This document shows positions 22,680-34,514 of a DNA stretch of 64,000 nt, piece after piece. The translations under genes and the position numbers were made by a program. Position 1 is the stretch's first letter. Each line of letters begins with the position of its first letter. Origin of the DNA: Sphaerolaimus hirsutus (lineage: Eukaryota > Nematoda > Chromadorea > Monhysterida > Sphaerolaimidae); assembly GCA_964036195.1 (NCBI GenBank), contig OZ038457.1:24438787-24502786 (forward strand), read 5' to 3'. The notes beneath the pieces were generated by a model. That model had not been told where the DNA came from, made no database searches, and saw nothing but the letters and a program-made list of their open reading frames with translations.

Positions 22680-22968
22680 TTTGCAGGGTATTTTACATGA
22701 CTTTTGACACTTTGCATGACATTTGACATTTTACAGCGCATTTTTCATGACTTTTCACATTGCATGAATTTAGAAATTTTCCAGGGAATTTTACATGTGA
22801 CAATTTGCATGACATTTGACATTTTACATGACTTTTGACACTTTGCCTGACATTTGACATTTTACAGCGCATTTTTCATGACTTTTCACATTGCATGAAT
22901 TTAGAAATTTTCCAGGGAATTTTACATGTGACAATTTGCATGACATTTGGCATTTTACAGGGATTGGC
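22680..22968. repeat. CCCTGTAAAATGTCA family, tandem form
   Basis: Two copies of a roughly 118-bp unit (TTTTACATGACTTTTGACAC to TTTTACAGCGC and TTTCCAGGGAATTTTACATG), ending TTTTACAGGGATTGGCAG. Confidence 0.75.
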
Positions 22969-22999
22969 AGCCGGGCGTTTAGGGCGGGTTCAATTCCCA

Positions 23000-24430
23000 A
23001 TTGAATCTTGCAGTTCAAGAATTTGCGGTCGTGTATCGATTTCAAAAAGTGGAGAAAGTGAACAACAAATCAACTCACAGATAAAAATCAGGGTTATCTA
23101 TTTCCAGTTCAGCTAACGCGGTAATATCCGTCTGCCAGAAAGGCGTGTCATATCTCACAATTTGACCACTTTCGTTTGAAGAATAAAATTTTGTCGGCGT
23201 CAAGTAGGGGGCGATTACTGTTTGCTAATTTAAAAATTTTTGCCAGTAGTTAGCTAGAAATTAGAGTTGTAGAAACAGTCACCGAAACTATTTTATCACA
23301 TAAAATTTAATTCGCATATGTATCTGTGTAAGGTTTTTAGGTAAATAGGTATTTATATCGATGCACGTGTAAATACATACGTAATGTCATTTTTCTGACA
23401 AAAAAAATATATTATAAAATCACCCATGGGACCGGATGGTGATCAGAATTGAAAGACGGAGACAATAAAAATGGTAGGTCGCGCTAAAAAGAATAATAAA
23501 TAAACCCTCGCGCGACCATAATTTACCATGATCACTTCAAATTCACATCCTTCTGAAAGATCGCCTTTAACGAAACGCACTTATAGCTGAAATCATTCAC
23601 CGCAAACAAAATGAGGAACTTGGGGATGTACGCCTACTCAAAGAAATAAATATTTATGTAGTAAAGTGAAAGGCAACTTAATACACAAAAAAACAGCGCT
23701 GAAAGCATGAAAAATACGCGCTATTAGTCAGCAGCCTCACCACATTACATCCCATATTATTTGTGGGGAAAAAATCGCGCGCTACCCAGCATCAGTTCGA
23801 ATGTTCAGATGTGCATTAAACACGCGTAGCCGCCAGTGATTTATGGAAGGACGCCATGGTTCATGGCGCTGGCGCCAATGTGAGGCGGTGCCATGGGGCG
23901 TGTGTGCATTGCCGGCGTTTTTTCAACTTTTTTTAAATGCAAACATGAAGCACTTTTTTGGGGCAGTGAAACTTTCCGAATAATCCAGTTACTTTGCACC
24001 AATGATATTAATTGCATGAGATTTTCAAAAAAAGTTGAAAAAATTTGTTGCTGTTTATAACATTATATGTTAACGTATTCACAACAGTGAATTTTTGATC
24101 TTTCTGGAAAATGCCATTGACATTGGATTATTGGCATGCTTCCAACGTGTGACATAAATCAGTGCAGGTGCAGAGTATCAAGTCTCCCAAGTATGCACTG
24201 TAAATAGCCTTCTCTTATAACATTATTTAAGCACTATTCCATGGCCAACTTCACTTGAAGTTGCTAGAGTATTTACATTAACTGGAAATTGGCATAAAAA
24301 TATATTTTTAAGTTAAATCAACTACTAAATACATAAGGTACTCCAATGGGTCCAGATACCTAGTTATGAAATATGTGTAAAATTTTCATTCATATATTGC
24401 ATAGGTACTTGAAAGTGAAAATTTCAAAAT
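23000..24430. other. No gene seen; one arm of the CTTCCAACGTG repeat
   Basis: AT-rich sequence. 24118-24190 carries TTGGCATGCTTCCAACGTG...CAGTGCAGGTGCAGAGTATC, matching one arm of 29560-29800. 23760-23920 is GC-richer with GGCGCCA words but has no supported frame. Confidence 0.4.
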
Positions 24431-24489
24431 TGTGCATTTCTGACGTAATTATCTGTTGGGCACCCAACTATTAAGGTATAATGGCTATA

Positions 24490-24945
24490 TTTTATATCAT
24501 TGAGAAGCCAAGAAGGTCCTCTAACAGAATCTATGGACATTTTGGAGGGTTTGCAGGAGCCACTGTATACCTAAGAAAGCAAAATGTGCCTTAAGGTGAC
24601 TCCAGCCAATTGCATTGCATTGCATTTCATGCCTTCACCATATCCATGGAAAGGGAGTAGACACGTCATTATGAAGCCAAGAGGGTGCTCTATCTGAATC
24701 TATGTACTTTTTGGCAGATTTGCTGGAGCCACTGTATATCTAAAAAAACAGAATAGAACAGGGTGATTCTAGCTGGTTGCATTGCAATTCATGCTTTAAC
24801 TGTGTCCAGGAAGGGGAGGCAGACACATCGTTGCGAAGCTGCGAAGGTACTTTATCAGAAGCCACATACTTTTTTTTCGGGGGGGGGGGGTTGCTGGAGT
24901 CACTGTATATTTAAGAGAGCAAAATGGCACATAGGTTGATAATAC
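24490..24945. repeat. Triplicated unit of about 165 bp
   Basis: GAAGCCAAGAAGGTCCTCTA, GAAGCCAAGAGGGTGCTCTA and GAAGCTGCGAAGGTACTTTA start at about 24505, 24672 and 24835. Each is followed by ATCTATG(G)AC, GCAGGAGCCACTGTATA and GGTGACTCCAGCCAATTGCA-type sequence. Divergence of some 15-20% suggests an old tandem triplication. Confidence 0.7.
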
Positions 24946-25149
24946 GCTGTAGCATCAACACAAAATATTGCCAGATCAGTTCACGCCATTTTCCACCACA
25001 ACACATCATTATAGTGATATAAAAGCGTCGGAAAAAAGTGCCAAGCTGCAGTGGCGCCATGGCAAGGCGCCCTTTGGCGCCCTAAATGGCGTTATTCAGC
25101 CCCAGGGCGCAATTCCATCACTAGGCACGGGGGATTCTCGACTGCATAC

Positions 25150-25254
25150 CTGGTCCTGGGTTTGTAGATCATCGATTGTGGATATGGGCAGCGGCGGCGG
25201 CTCTCGATGGCACTTGAAGGTACCCATGAGTAGATGCACGCGGCGGCGACTCAT
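25150..25254 (-). CDS. Weak candidate first coding exon, unidentified
   Basis: The minus strand has ATG at 25254 followed by 35 codons (MSRRRVHLLMGTFKCHREPP...) with IDDLQTQDQ at the end, and a good donor CAG/GTATGC at 25150/25149. GC content and codon use resemble the genuine exons. No downstream exon could be tied to it with matching phase; the exon candidate at 18358-18541 needs a different phase. It may be unrelated noncoding DNA. Confidence 0.18.
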
Positions 25255-25594
25255 TGAGATGTTTGGCGGCGGGCGCGCTTCACTTTGATTTACTATCAGT
25301 ACAGTGTGTCAGAGTGGATACGCAACTCCGTGGTCTACTGATAGCGTGTGAATTTGTCATTGGCGATTTAAATAATAATGACAATAGGAGGCGAGGAAAA
25401 AATAGATACTGCCAGGTTTGCAACATATTTACATGCTTTGCCAGGTTTGCAACTGCGAAAACTCTGTGGTAACGTATACTCACATATTTTTATCATGTGC
25501 AGTTTGCACCGCACAGTGGAAACTTTGTGAATTTAAGTTGACACCTGCAAATTGACATGCTCACTTCTGACTTTATTTACAGGAAAGTTTAAAA

Positions 25595-25954
25595 CCTACC
25601 ATCTCCTTGAAATACCCCCCTCAAAATGGCCACTATGAATTAATAAACACCCCACATTTGGAATGATGTACATCATGTATGCAATGTACTTGATGCATTT
25701 ATTGCTGCCAGTTTGCATCACAGCCACACATATACTAATTTTTGTAGTGATGTACATTGATTTTTATATCCAAATATATCATATTTGGAAACATTTATTA
25801 CCAGTTTTGAGTACTTAAAAGCATATTCTTTGCTATGAATTTCAAGAAAGTTTCTGATGAAATCATAAACCCCCCTCTGAATACCCCCTCATTTAACCCC
25901 CCTCAAAATTTGCACTAAGACCCCCCCCCCCAGGGGTATTTCTGGGAAATACGG
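25595..25954. mobile_element. TACCGT-clan MITE, decayed
   Basis: Left CTCCTTGAAATACCCCCC, right CAGGGGTATTTCTGGGAAATACGG; the interior has ACCCCCTCATTTAACCCCCC words and a GATGTACATCATGTATGC stretch. That stretch is also seen in 9897-10282 (about 10140-10165) and 35514-35823. Confidence 0.7.
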
Positions 25955-26181
25955 TAACTTAAATACTCCACACGCGAGCACAAAACCCACGCCCATGCAC
26001 GCCCAGCACAAAACCGTCGCACATCGCTGGGACACCCTATACCCGCGCGAGTTTCGATGAAATCGAGCGTGCTAGCGACCCGATTTTCGCCCGTCTCTAG
26101 GTCATGGATTAGCCGGCGGCGGCCGTGCAAAGTGACACCGGCGGCGGCGCCGCGGAGAAACTCCCGCCGCCCCGCTCGAAT

Positions 26182-26548
26182 GGTGCCACACACACTGGAT
26201 GTCAACTGTTTCGATGTCAACTGTTTCGATGTCAACTGTTTCGATGTCAACTGTTTCGGTGTCAACTCGATTGTGGTTGAATTTAGGTAGCAGGACAATT
26301 TTGAAGGACACACGCGGCAATGTCGAAGAGGAATTTATATTGCCATGTGCATTTGAACACGGTTTCGCAGCCCATAAACTAAAAATTTATGTAAAACTGT
26401 CGGCCCAGTTGACATCATGTCAACTGCACATGGCAATATAAATTCCTCTTCGACATTGCCGCATGTGCCCTTAAAACTGTCCTGCAAGCTACATTGTCAT
26501 AAAATCGAGTTGACACTGAAACAGTTGACATCCAGTGTGTGTGGCACC
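26182..26548. mobile_element. GGTGCCACACACACTGG element, 3-bp target duplication
   Basis: Ends GGTGCCACACACACTGGATG and its inverse, flanked by AAT (26179-26181 and 26549-26551). The left arm holds five tandem 15-bp words GATGTCAACTGTTTC (26199-26270). The arms contain GGACAATTTTGAAGGACACA and GTGCATTTGAACACGG blocks, so the element folds almost completely. Copies are at 33809-34208 and 53280-54268. Confidence 0.85.
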
Positions 26549-26763
26549 AATCACCGCGAGTCGTGATTAGAAAGCGCGATGCATTGTTTGCAGCGAGTTT
26601 GTAGTTGTTATCATTTTTTGCCCACGGCGCCAAATTTTTGGGATATTTGCGCCGCGCGGCGACTTTTTTTTGGTTTTTGGTATTTACCGTCGGTTCTTTG
26701 TCTATAAAGTTTACAAATGTGTACAATTTTGATTTGACGGCAGTCGCCAAGCAGGTGCCACTC

Positions 26764-26975
26764 CCAGACCTTGTAAAAGACCCTGTAAAATGTCATGTGT
26801 AAAAACATAAGATTTGGATACGATAAAATAATATTTGGATACACATGACACTTTACAGGGTCTTTGACATGACATTTGACACTTTACAGGGTCTTTTGCA
26901 TGACACATGACACTTTACACGGTTTTTTACATCACACATGACATTTTACAGGGTCTTTTACACTTTACAGGGTCT
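26764..26975. repeat. CCCTGTAAAATGTCA family copy
   Basis: CCCAGACCTTGTAAAAGACC at the left and TTTACAGGGTCTCGGGG at the right, with several ACATGACACTTTACAGGGTC units between. Confidence 0.75.
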
Positions 26976-27381
26976 CGGGGTGCCCCTGATGTGATTATTA
27001 AAGATGCCTAGGTTCAATGAATTGACATGTGAAGGGGTCTTTTAAATTCGATGCACCCACCATCACTTCTGGAAAAGGTTGCGCAATGACTTTAAAACTG
27101 TTCTATGAAAGGAGACGTAGTTATTTTATGAAAGAAATAAGCATGAGCATAAATATGAATACACAAATACCAGGTATTTTGGGTAAGCTAAGTACACTTT
27201 CGCAACTCTGGGCCAAAAAATGTGGATATCGTACATTACAAAACTCCTAAAATAGATACCTAGGTATTTTACCCAGATCTAAAAATACCAAAGTGGGAAT
27301 CATTTACCGAAATAATGTCACGCAGGTGAACAGAATTCAGGTCTATGGCACGGCTGAGCAAACATTATCAGTAGTAAATAT

Positions 27382-27875
27382 CACAGTTGTTAAAACGTAT
27401 TTACGTTTACTCGGTAAATACGGATACTTGAGTACTGCGTAAAAAAGTTTACGTTTCCTCCAAAAAATACTGGTACGCACTTACTCGCGTACTTTTTGAA
27501 AGTTCGCGAGTACCAAAAACGTATTTAAGCAGGACATAGAAAGTGACATTTTGACAGACAGAACGTTGGAGGTGACATTTTGACAGACAGAAAGTGACAA
27601 AAATAGGAAACTTTCCTAAGAAATAGTTATAGGGAGAAAAAACACAAATTTGATGTATTCTGAGTTGACAAAATTTCTGATTTTTACGTTTTCTGTGAGG
27701 AAAATACTCAGTTTTACGTTTTCTCAGAAAAAAAGTATTTTACTCACGTTTCACGCAGTGTAAAAGTTAAAAAAAAATTTTACTTTACATTTTCAGTACT
27801 CAGCCGTGAGTAACCAAAAAATACTTTACGTTTACGTTTACTCTGAAAAAAAGTTCAGTACTTTTAACAACTCTG
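27382..27875. mobile_element. AGTTGTTAAA-end hAT-like MITE with 8-bp target duplication
   Basis: CACAGTTGTTAAAACG... and ...TTTTAACAACTCTG ends, flanked by GTAAATAT at 27374-27381 and 27876-27883. The interior is ACGTATTTACGTTTACTCG/AAAGTATTTTAC words. An 8-bp duplication with CA...TG ends fits hAT transposition. 494 bp, non-coding. Confidence 0.88.
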
Positions 27876-27883
27876 GTAAATAT

Positions 27884-28737
27884 TCAGACTAAATTGGCTC
27901 GCGCCACGATTCGCAGTTACGAGGGCTGAAAGTTTGTTTTCAACCGTATAAGAGGCGCGGCGCGGACTCAAAAACTCGTTGGCCTCAATATTTTTCGCAT
28001 ATCAAATGATAGTATTAACAGCACTTTATCGTGGGGTCGGAGTGCCTACAAATTGTGATCACCTACCTGCCTATTTTGTATCAATTTTACGCATAAAATT
28101 ACGAATTATCGAATAACCTGATGAATTATGGAATAAAATAACAGAACAGAGCTTTGATAGTAGAAAATACACATATTATGATTTACAAATTTATAAATTT
28201 TATTTGCATCAATTTTACGAATAAGGTAACGAATTTTCGAATAAACGAATGTTCGAATTAAAAAAGAAAGAGCCATAATCTAACACCAAAAAAATACACA
28301 AATGTCTGGAGGTCGATTTCGGTTAATTGAATAGGAAAGTGCATGAGATAAATTGCCCCAAAATTCATTCATGCATGATAATGATTAAGTGATATCATGA
28401 TAACATTATAACACGAACTATAGAACGTCACGCCAACGATTAAGCAGCGAACGCATGAACGCCCCAATTTATCGCATCACGATGAAAACGTGGCGACAAC
28501 CGCAAAGCGTCAAAATCACAAATGCACAAAATCTGCCGCCCGGCTGACGGACAAAGCATATGGAAGCAAGAACCGTACCCCTGCATTACAGGCTACCGTA
28601 ATCCCGTGAATAAAAGATACTCAGGAGCGGGATTTAATTTGCCCGACATGTTTTTCGGGCAGCCCGATTCGCTATCACGCAGGTGGTATTATTCTCAAAT
28701 TTTATTTACCTATGTACCTAGTCAGGTGGTAGTCCTG
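27884..28737. other. No gene seen
   Basis: AT-rich sequence without supported ORFs or inverted repeats. A short frame at 28522-28761 has no recognisable content. Confidence 0.4.
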
Positions 28738-28912
28738 CACCCTGTAAAAAGTGTAATTTAAAGTAAAACGTAAAAAAATGTCCTGCAAAATGTTTTTTTA
28801 TTATACTAATATTATTACTGAACTTTTGACATTTTTGATCACATTTGACAAACTTGTATTTTACGACATTTGACACTTGAGTTTACACTTTACAGAGTGC
28901 AGGTTCTGGACC
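28738..28912. repeat. CCCTGTAAAATGTCA family copy, decayed
   Basis: CACCCTGTAAAAAGTGTAAT at the left, ACACTTTACAGAGTGCAGG at the right. Confidence 0.6.
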
Positions 28913-29559
28913 CACCTGGAATCCAATCTGAACATTTGATAATTTTCACATCCAACCACGGATCGTAATTTTTTTCACCCAAGAAGTGAGGTTACCCGAA
29001 AAACTGTGTCGGGTCAACTAGAGCAGCATGTTGGACGAGTGCCAAGTTTCCCCGAAAACGGTACGCGGCAGCCAACAAATTCAGAAGTGTCGCACTAGAT
29101 CAGAATGGGCGGGCGCGTGTGAAATGGAGTAAAAAACGCGTGCGCAGCGGTCATGACCAAGCGGCAACATTAGCGGCATCTAGTCGTCCATTGTGAAATC
29201 GAATGCACTCGCGCGGCCGCTAGCCGCGCGGCATTTTGAAGAGAGCCGATTTTCAATTGCTTGGAAATGGCGCGCGTCCGGCGGCGCGGCAAATCCGATC
29301 ACAGATACGCGGCGCGCAGCCGCCGCAGCACACGACCGTGTATAACAAAGGCGACGTCGACAAGCACGCGATCGACTGATTCCACGGACTGAGGCTTTCT
29401 GTGCATGTAAACCCGGTGCGCATGTAGACCTTCATTTTCACTCAAAATCGCTAATTTTCATACTCTTTTATAGATTTTCACCTTCAAAATCACTAGTTCA
29501 TCTGTTTTATTGTCTTTTTTCAGCTATTTTTTGTAGTATACGTGCTTATATACCTATAC

Positions 29560-29800
29560 TCCGGTTACTTTACACCCTGCACGCGTGGTTCCCGCTGGAA
29601 GTGTGCCAACGATGGTTAACGCGTCTGAGTTTCATAAAAAGATGACAAAATTGATTGTTGTTATAATGTTATTCATTAACATATTCACATCGATGAATTT
29701 TTTTCATATTTTTACGGAAATCGCATGATTTAATAATCATTGGCACGCTTCCAACACGAGACATAAATCAGTGTGAGGGCAGAGTATCACGTACGCCGAG
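29560..29800. repeat. Long inverted repeat, CTTCCAACACG family
   Basis: TTTACACCCTGCACGCGTGG...GGAAGTGTGCCAACGATGG pairs with CATTGGCACGCTTCCAACAC...CAGTGTGAGGGCAGAGTA. It is related to 8990-9225. 28920-29560 is GC-richer in part (29100-29340), with no supported gene. Confidence 0.5.
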
Positions 29801-30164
29801 TATACCCATGTTTGGTAATTATTCAACTACTTAAAGCGATTTTTTAACCCTTTTTCTACATCTTGAAAAGGCCTATATATTGAACCCCCGCGAACCCCCC
29901 CAAAAATGTTCCAACTATTTATCCCTCCAGAGGAGTGATTAGCTATCTATCCAACCCCCTGGGGGGTCAAAATCTGAATACCCCTGACATGCACAGCGGG
30001 TAAACATGCACAGAGGCACAGGCTCATTCCACGGGGCGGGCTGGGGCAAAGCTGGCTTGATCGAAGGCAACTAGTGTGATCGTATACTGGTGATGCGCCG
30101 GGGGGCCAGTGCCGGTAAAGTGTCCCGCCAAGTGACAAATGTCACTATTTAGACGGTTCAACGG

Positions 30165-30350
30165 TTACAGTATTTCTTCTAATAGAAAAGCGCCGGTCTA
30201 TTTTTCGTCAACTTTTTACCCGTCGTTCTATTGGAGGTTGCCGTTCTATTGGTTTCGTGGGTGAAAAAAGTGCCGAAACCAGCCGTTCTACTGCAGGTTC
30301 AGTTCTATCGTAGGTGTTTTTCTATTGGAAGTATGTCGTTCTATTAGAAG
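30165..30350. repeat. TTCTATT-word MITE remnant (TACCGT clan subtype)
   Basis: ACAGTATTTCTTCTAATAGA at the left and TCTATTAGAAGAAAAGG at the right, with CCGTTCTATTGGAGGTTGCC words between. Same words as 13600-13690. A GATA-word fragment precedes it at 29870-29985. Confidence 0.5.
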
Positions 30351-30817
30351 AAAAGGCTCCGGAAAGCCAAGTCAGTTGACAATTCAGATGACCTGTGAAT
30401 TGGCCAGAGATGACTAATTGGTCACTCGGCGTGTCGCAAACTTGCGCGAAGCGCCAACAGCTGGCAACCTGCCAATGCGCGCCGCTATTCATATGAAAAA
30501 CGCGCAAAGATCAACAAAAAGCAACACTAAAAAAAACCTACCTAATTAATCAACAATCAAAATGAAAAAACCACAAAAACGTCAAATCCAATCCTCCAAT
30601 ACAATAGTCATGCGATGGAAATTTAGCCGCGCGTCGAATCATGCACACAGGAGGGCGCAAGTGTGCAGTGCGGCACTGCGGCAGCATGTGATTTTGAACG
30701 CAGCGCGACCGGCCATCGACCCGCGCGGCACTATGATAAATACACGTGTATTACCGGATAACAAGAGTATATGATGGGATATTTGGATTAGGTGGATCAT
30801 ACACACACCACACACCA

Positions 30818-31083
30818 CATGGGGCTAGTGGTGTAAAAGCGCCATGGCGCCTCTGGCGCCATGTTGCCGTGGCGCTTCTGGCGCTCGGTGCTGGACCTCT
30901 AAAAGGCGCCATGTACTATGGTGCATTTGGCGCTTGTCGCTCGCGATTCTTCCGTAGCGCCCAGCAGAAAAGCCCGGCGCTGGTGGTTAGAGCTAGCGCC
31001 AAAGCAGATGGCGCCGTGGCGCCATTGGCGCTGGACCTTGAAAATACGACATGGCGCTTGTGGCGCTTTTCGCATCACTACGC
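30818..31083. mobile_element. GGCGCCA-word MITE, TAGTGATGTGAAAAGCGCC ends
   Basis: TAGTGGTGTAAAAGCGCC and GGCGCTTTTCGCATCACTA ends; the interior is almost wholly GGCGCC(A)/TGGCGC words. Related blocks are at 25060-25110, 46806-46880 and 61036-61107 (same right end). The target duplication is not clear. The open frames here are a by-product of the repeat. Confidence 0.65.
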
Positions 31084-31369
31084 AGGGGGCGCACTACTGG
31101 TACACTGCCCTGCCTTGATTTGCGTGTAAAATGAGAATGTCATAGATGGTGCGATCACAAAGTGCCATCTTGGGAATTGTAAACACGTTGTCTAGTTCGG
31201 CGGATATGGATGCATGCATATCGGATATTATTTACGTTGACATGAATGGCGTTAATGAATTAGGTACGTACGGTTAGACGTTATCATAATGAAATTAAAA
31301 AGCTGACGTGTTAACGACCTTTCTTTGGATACCTAGATAGGTAGATAGTTTAAACAACTTGAGGGGAAG

Positions 31370-31690
31370 TGGGGGGAGGGGGGTTCGCGGAGGCTCTCAA
31401 CATATAGGCTTTTTCAGTGTATAGAGGGCAACAGGAAAAATAACTAAAAATAGTTGAAAAACAGCTAAAAATAGGTGTATAAACATATATATATATATAT
31501 ACATATATATTATACCAAATATATTTAGCTGAAAATAGGTAATAAAGAATGAACTACTGAATTTGGTAAGGTAAAATGGGTGAAAAGGTGTGAAAATTAG
31601 CGATTTTGAGCAAAAATTGGGGTAAAATTTCTCAAAAATCGCTCCAGATAGCTAGATAGCTGGCCGGTTGGGGGAGGCTACTACACCACC
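31370..31690. repeat. GATAGATAGCTG-word MITE, decayed
   Basis: GGGGGGTTCGCGGAGGCTC, a central AGCTGAAAATAGG region with an AT microsatellite at 31485-31510, then AGATAGCTAGATAGCTGGCC. Matches the core of 47645-48170. Confidence 0.55.
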
Positions 31691-32069
31691 TTCATAAGAG
31701 ACTCCCGACTCGGTATATCTTCTGAACCTATCACATTTCAGATAAAAATCTCAGCCAAAATCAGTCTGGGTATAAAAACGACGCGTGACATTTTCTTTGA
31801 CTCCATTTATCACCGGCGAGTGCGAATTTCTCGCAAATCTTTGACAATGACACGACTCCGATCTCGAGTAGAGTGAAAACTGAGCCATTTCGTTTACTAT
31901 TTACAATTCCGCATTGTCAAGTTCAATGGCAGAAAAGAACGGGGGGTTATTGAAAGTGAACAATTACCTGTTTATGTAGATATTTACCTCGTTTCATGGG
32001 ATTGACATTGACAAATGAAGACTGAGAATTGAGAAAATGACTGAAGATTTATTCAGGTGCCACACACAG

Positions 32070-32290
32070 ATAATGTAAAATGTAAATTGTAATGCAAAAT
32101 GTCAAAAATCATGTAGAATTTCCTGTAAAATGTAATGCAAAGTGTTTGCAGTTATGTAAAATGCCATAAAGTCACACTTTTGTAATAGGTATTTGTTAAT
32201 TAACCAGTCGTTTTAGATTTTTCATGACATTTGCCATGACTTTTGACACTTTTCATCACATCTGACATTTTACAGGACATTTTGCTTGTG
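32070..32290. repeat. CCCTGTAAAATGTCA family copy, decayed
   Basis: TAATGTAAAATGTAAATTGTA on the left and TCTGACATTTTACAGGAC on the right. 31690-32070 shows nothing recognised. Confidence 0.55.
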
Positions 32291-32522
32291 TCTGTCAGTG
32301 GCTTCACTGGTGTATTGGTATCCTGTTTGAGTTTACGGCATAACCCAGTAAATATATTTATTTTACTGCTCCTTGGAGGCAATAATCCACAGTAGTGGGC
32401 TTGACGTCACTTATCACACCTAATATATATTTTTTCATCATAAAAAGGAAAGTTTGTTCTAGCTTTGGAATTTTAGAAAACCTGAAAACCTCAATCAAAA
32501 TGATTTTTTTTCTTCAAATTAC

Positions 32523-33017
32523 CAGAGTTGTTTAAAGTACGGAACGTTTTTGAAAGTAAAAGTAAACGTAAAGTATTTATTTTTTACTCACAGGTGAGGA
32601 CAGAAAACGTTAAGTACTTATTTTTTACTTTTACTCATGAGTAAACATGAGTAAATTACTTTTAACGTAAACGTAAAGGGTGTATTTTTGAGAAATTTTG
32701 CCCCAATTTTTGCTCAAAATCACTAATTTTCGAACCTTTTCACCACCAAATTCACTATTTTATGTGTTTTTGCCTATTTTGATGCTATTTTGGATATTTT
32801 GTCTCTATATTTAGCTTTTCTCTCCTTTTTCCTTTATGCCTTGATAAGGCCTATTAAAAAGCCCATTTGAAATACGTTTTCTGTACTCGCGTACTTTCAA
32901 AATGTATGCGAGTAAGTGAGTACTGGTATTTTTTTCGGTATGAAACGTAAACGTATTTACGCAGTACTCGAGAATCCGTATTTATCGAGTAAACGTACAT
33001 ACGTTTAAACAACTATG
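32523..33017. mobile_element. AGTTGTTAAA-end hAT-like MITE with 8-bp target duplication
   Basis: CAGAGTTGTTTAAAGTACGG and GTTTAAACAACTATG ends, flanked by CAAATTAC at 32515-32522 and 33018-33025. 495 bp, nearly the same length as the copy at 27382-27875 and with the same ACGTAAACGTATTTACG words. Non-coding. Confidence 0.88.
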
Positions 33018-33025
33018 CAAATTAC

Positions 33026-33808
33026 CCATAGTAAAAAATCATTTTCATTGCCACATGGCTGTAAATGGCTTTTAATTTTTGTTTTTATGTATACACTGTG
33101 GACATCATGCTATGCATTTTTATGAAGGACTCCATGGTGGCATCATCATTAATAAAATAAAAAATTGTTGCAAGAAAGGAGAAAAACGTTTCAGAAAAAA
33201 ACATTACTCACTTGTACGCCACTCCACTTTTTTCTTTAAAATAATATTTTTCGTTTTGAAAAATGCATGCATAAGCTCGCGCGTTATCGACTAAGACGTA
33301 AGTATTTATAATTTGAATTTAGGTACCTACCTATATATACTGAATCTGCCAAACAAGTATCCAACAGTGTACGATATAAAAAGCGTGTGTATAGTTAGAG
33401 AAAAGAATATTAAATTAGTGAAAATTGGCCACCTCCCAAAAAGCAACAACAAGCGACCATACTGACAGTCGGTTTTTCCCGCAAGAAACGTCTTCCAGAA
33501 TTTTAATAAAAATTGCAACTTCACGAACAAACCACATATAATAATAGTTCATTGAAAAACACACTTTCTAAAAAGCGACCACCTGTCAACAAACAACCAA
33601 GTTCACAACGGAACATCGCAACAAATAGTATTTCGATCACACTGTCGACATTTCCCAGTTTCGGTAGAAAAAACCCTGGATACGATGTCTCATTTTAGAA
33701 TAATACATAGTTTGCAGATGAGTTCATTCGAAACGAATCTAATTCACGCCGCATGATGCAAAGTAGGTTTTTTTTCGCGCCGCCCTCGCCAAATAAAGTC
33801 GGCCGTAA
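33026..33808. other. No gene seen
   Basis: AT-rich unique sequence. Short frames on both strands have no recognisable motif or splice partner. Confidence 0.4.
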
Positions 33809-34208
33809 GGTGCCACACACACTGGATGTCAACTGTTTCGATGTCAACTGTTTCGGTGTCAACTGTTTCAGTGTCAACTCGATTTTGGTTGAATTTAGGT
33901 AGCGGACAATTTCGAAGGACACATGCGGCAATGTCGAAGAGGAATTTTTATTGCCATGTGCATTTGAACACTGTTTCGCAGCCCATAAACGAAAAATTTA
34001 TGAAAAACTGTTGGACCGGATGTCAACTGGTCCAACAGTTTTTCATAAATTTTTCGTTTATGGGCTGCGAAACCGTGTTCAAATGCACATGGCAATATAA
34101 AATCCTCTTCGACTTTGCCACATGTGCACTCCAAAATTGTCCTGCGACCTAAATTGAACTGAAATCGAGTTGACACTGAAACAGTTGACATCCAGCGTGT
34201 GTGGCGCC
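33809..34208. mobile_element. GGTGCCACACACACTGG element, 3-bp target duplication
   Basis: Second copy of the 26182-26548 family, flanked by TAA (33806-33808 and 34209-34211). It has three rather than five of the 15-bp GTCAACTGTTTCGGT words. The two arms pair over almost their whole length around a centre near 34020 (GTTGGACCGGATGTCAACTGG). Confidence 0.85.
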
Positions 34209-34514
34209 TAAATAGGTGATGCAATTTGCACCGTAAAAAAAGATCGCACAGGCATTCATAATTTGCCCAAAAGCGCCGGCACAGTGCGCAAATGCGATTC
34301 CACACGAATATTTGCCGTTGAATGAAAAAAGTTTTGCGGTGAGAAAATTCACGCGCGGCGAGCCAAACAATACATCCGTCCGTACGTACATATATTTACC
34401 TATTCAGATTTACAGTTGATTTCAAGGAAAGTTTGAATAAGCACAAAAGAGGTGCAGGGTGTTCCAGTGGATTTGCAGAGAACGGTTGATGAAAGATGTT
34501 CGCCAGGTGCCAAT

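Noticed and set aside
22980..23015. tRNA-like T-arm GGTTCAATTCC
   Set aside because: No acceptor, D or anticodon stems can be drawn around it.
26199..26441. Open frame with repeated STVSM
   Set aside because: It is a translation of the 15-bp tandem words in a non-coding TIR element.
30746..31129. 127-codon open frame rich in Ala/Trp/Arg
   Set aside because: It coincides with the GGCGCC-word MITE at 30818-31083; composition follows the repeat.
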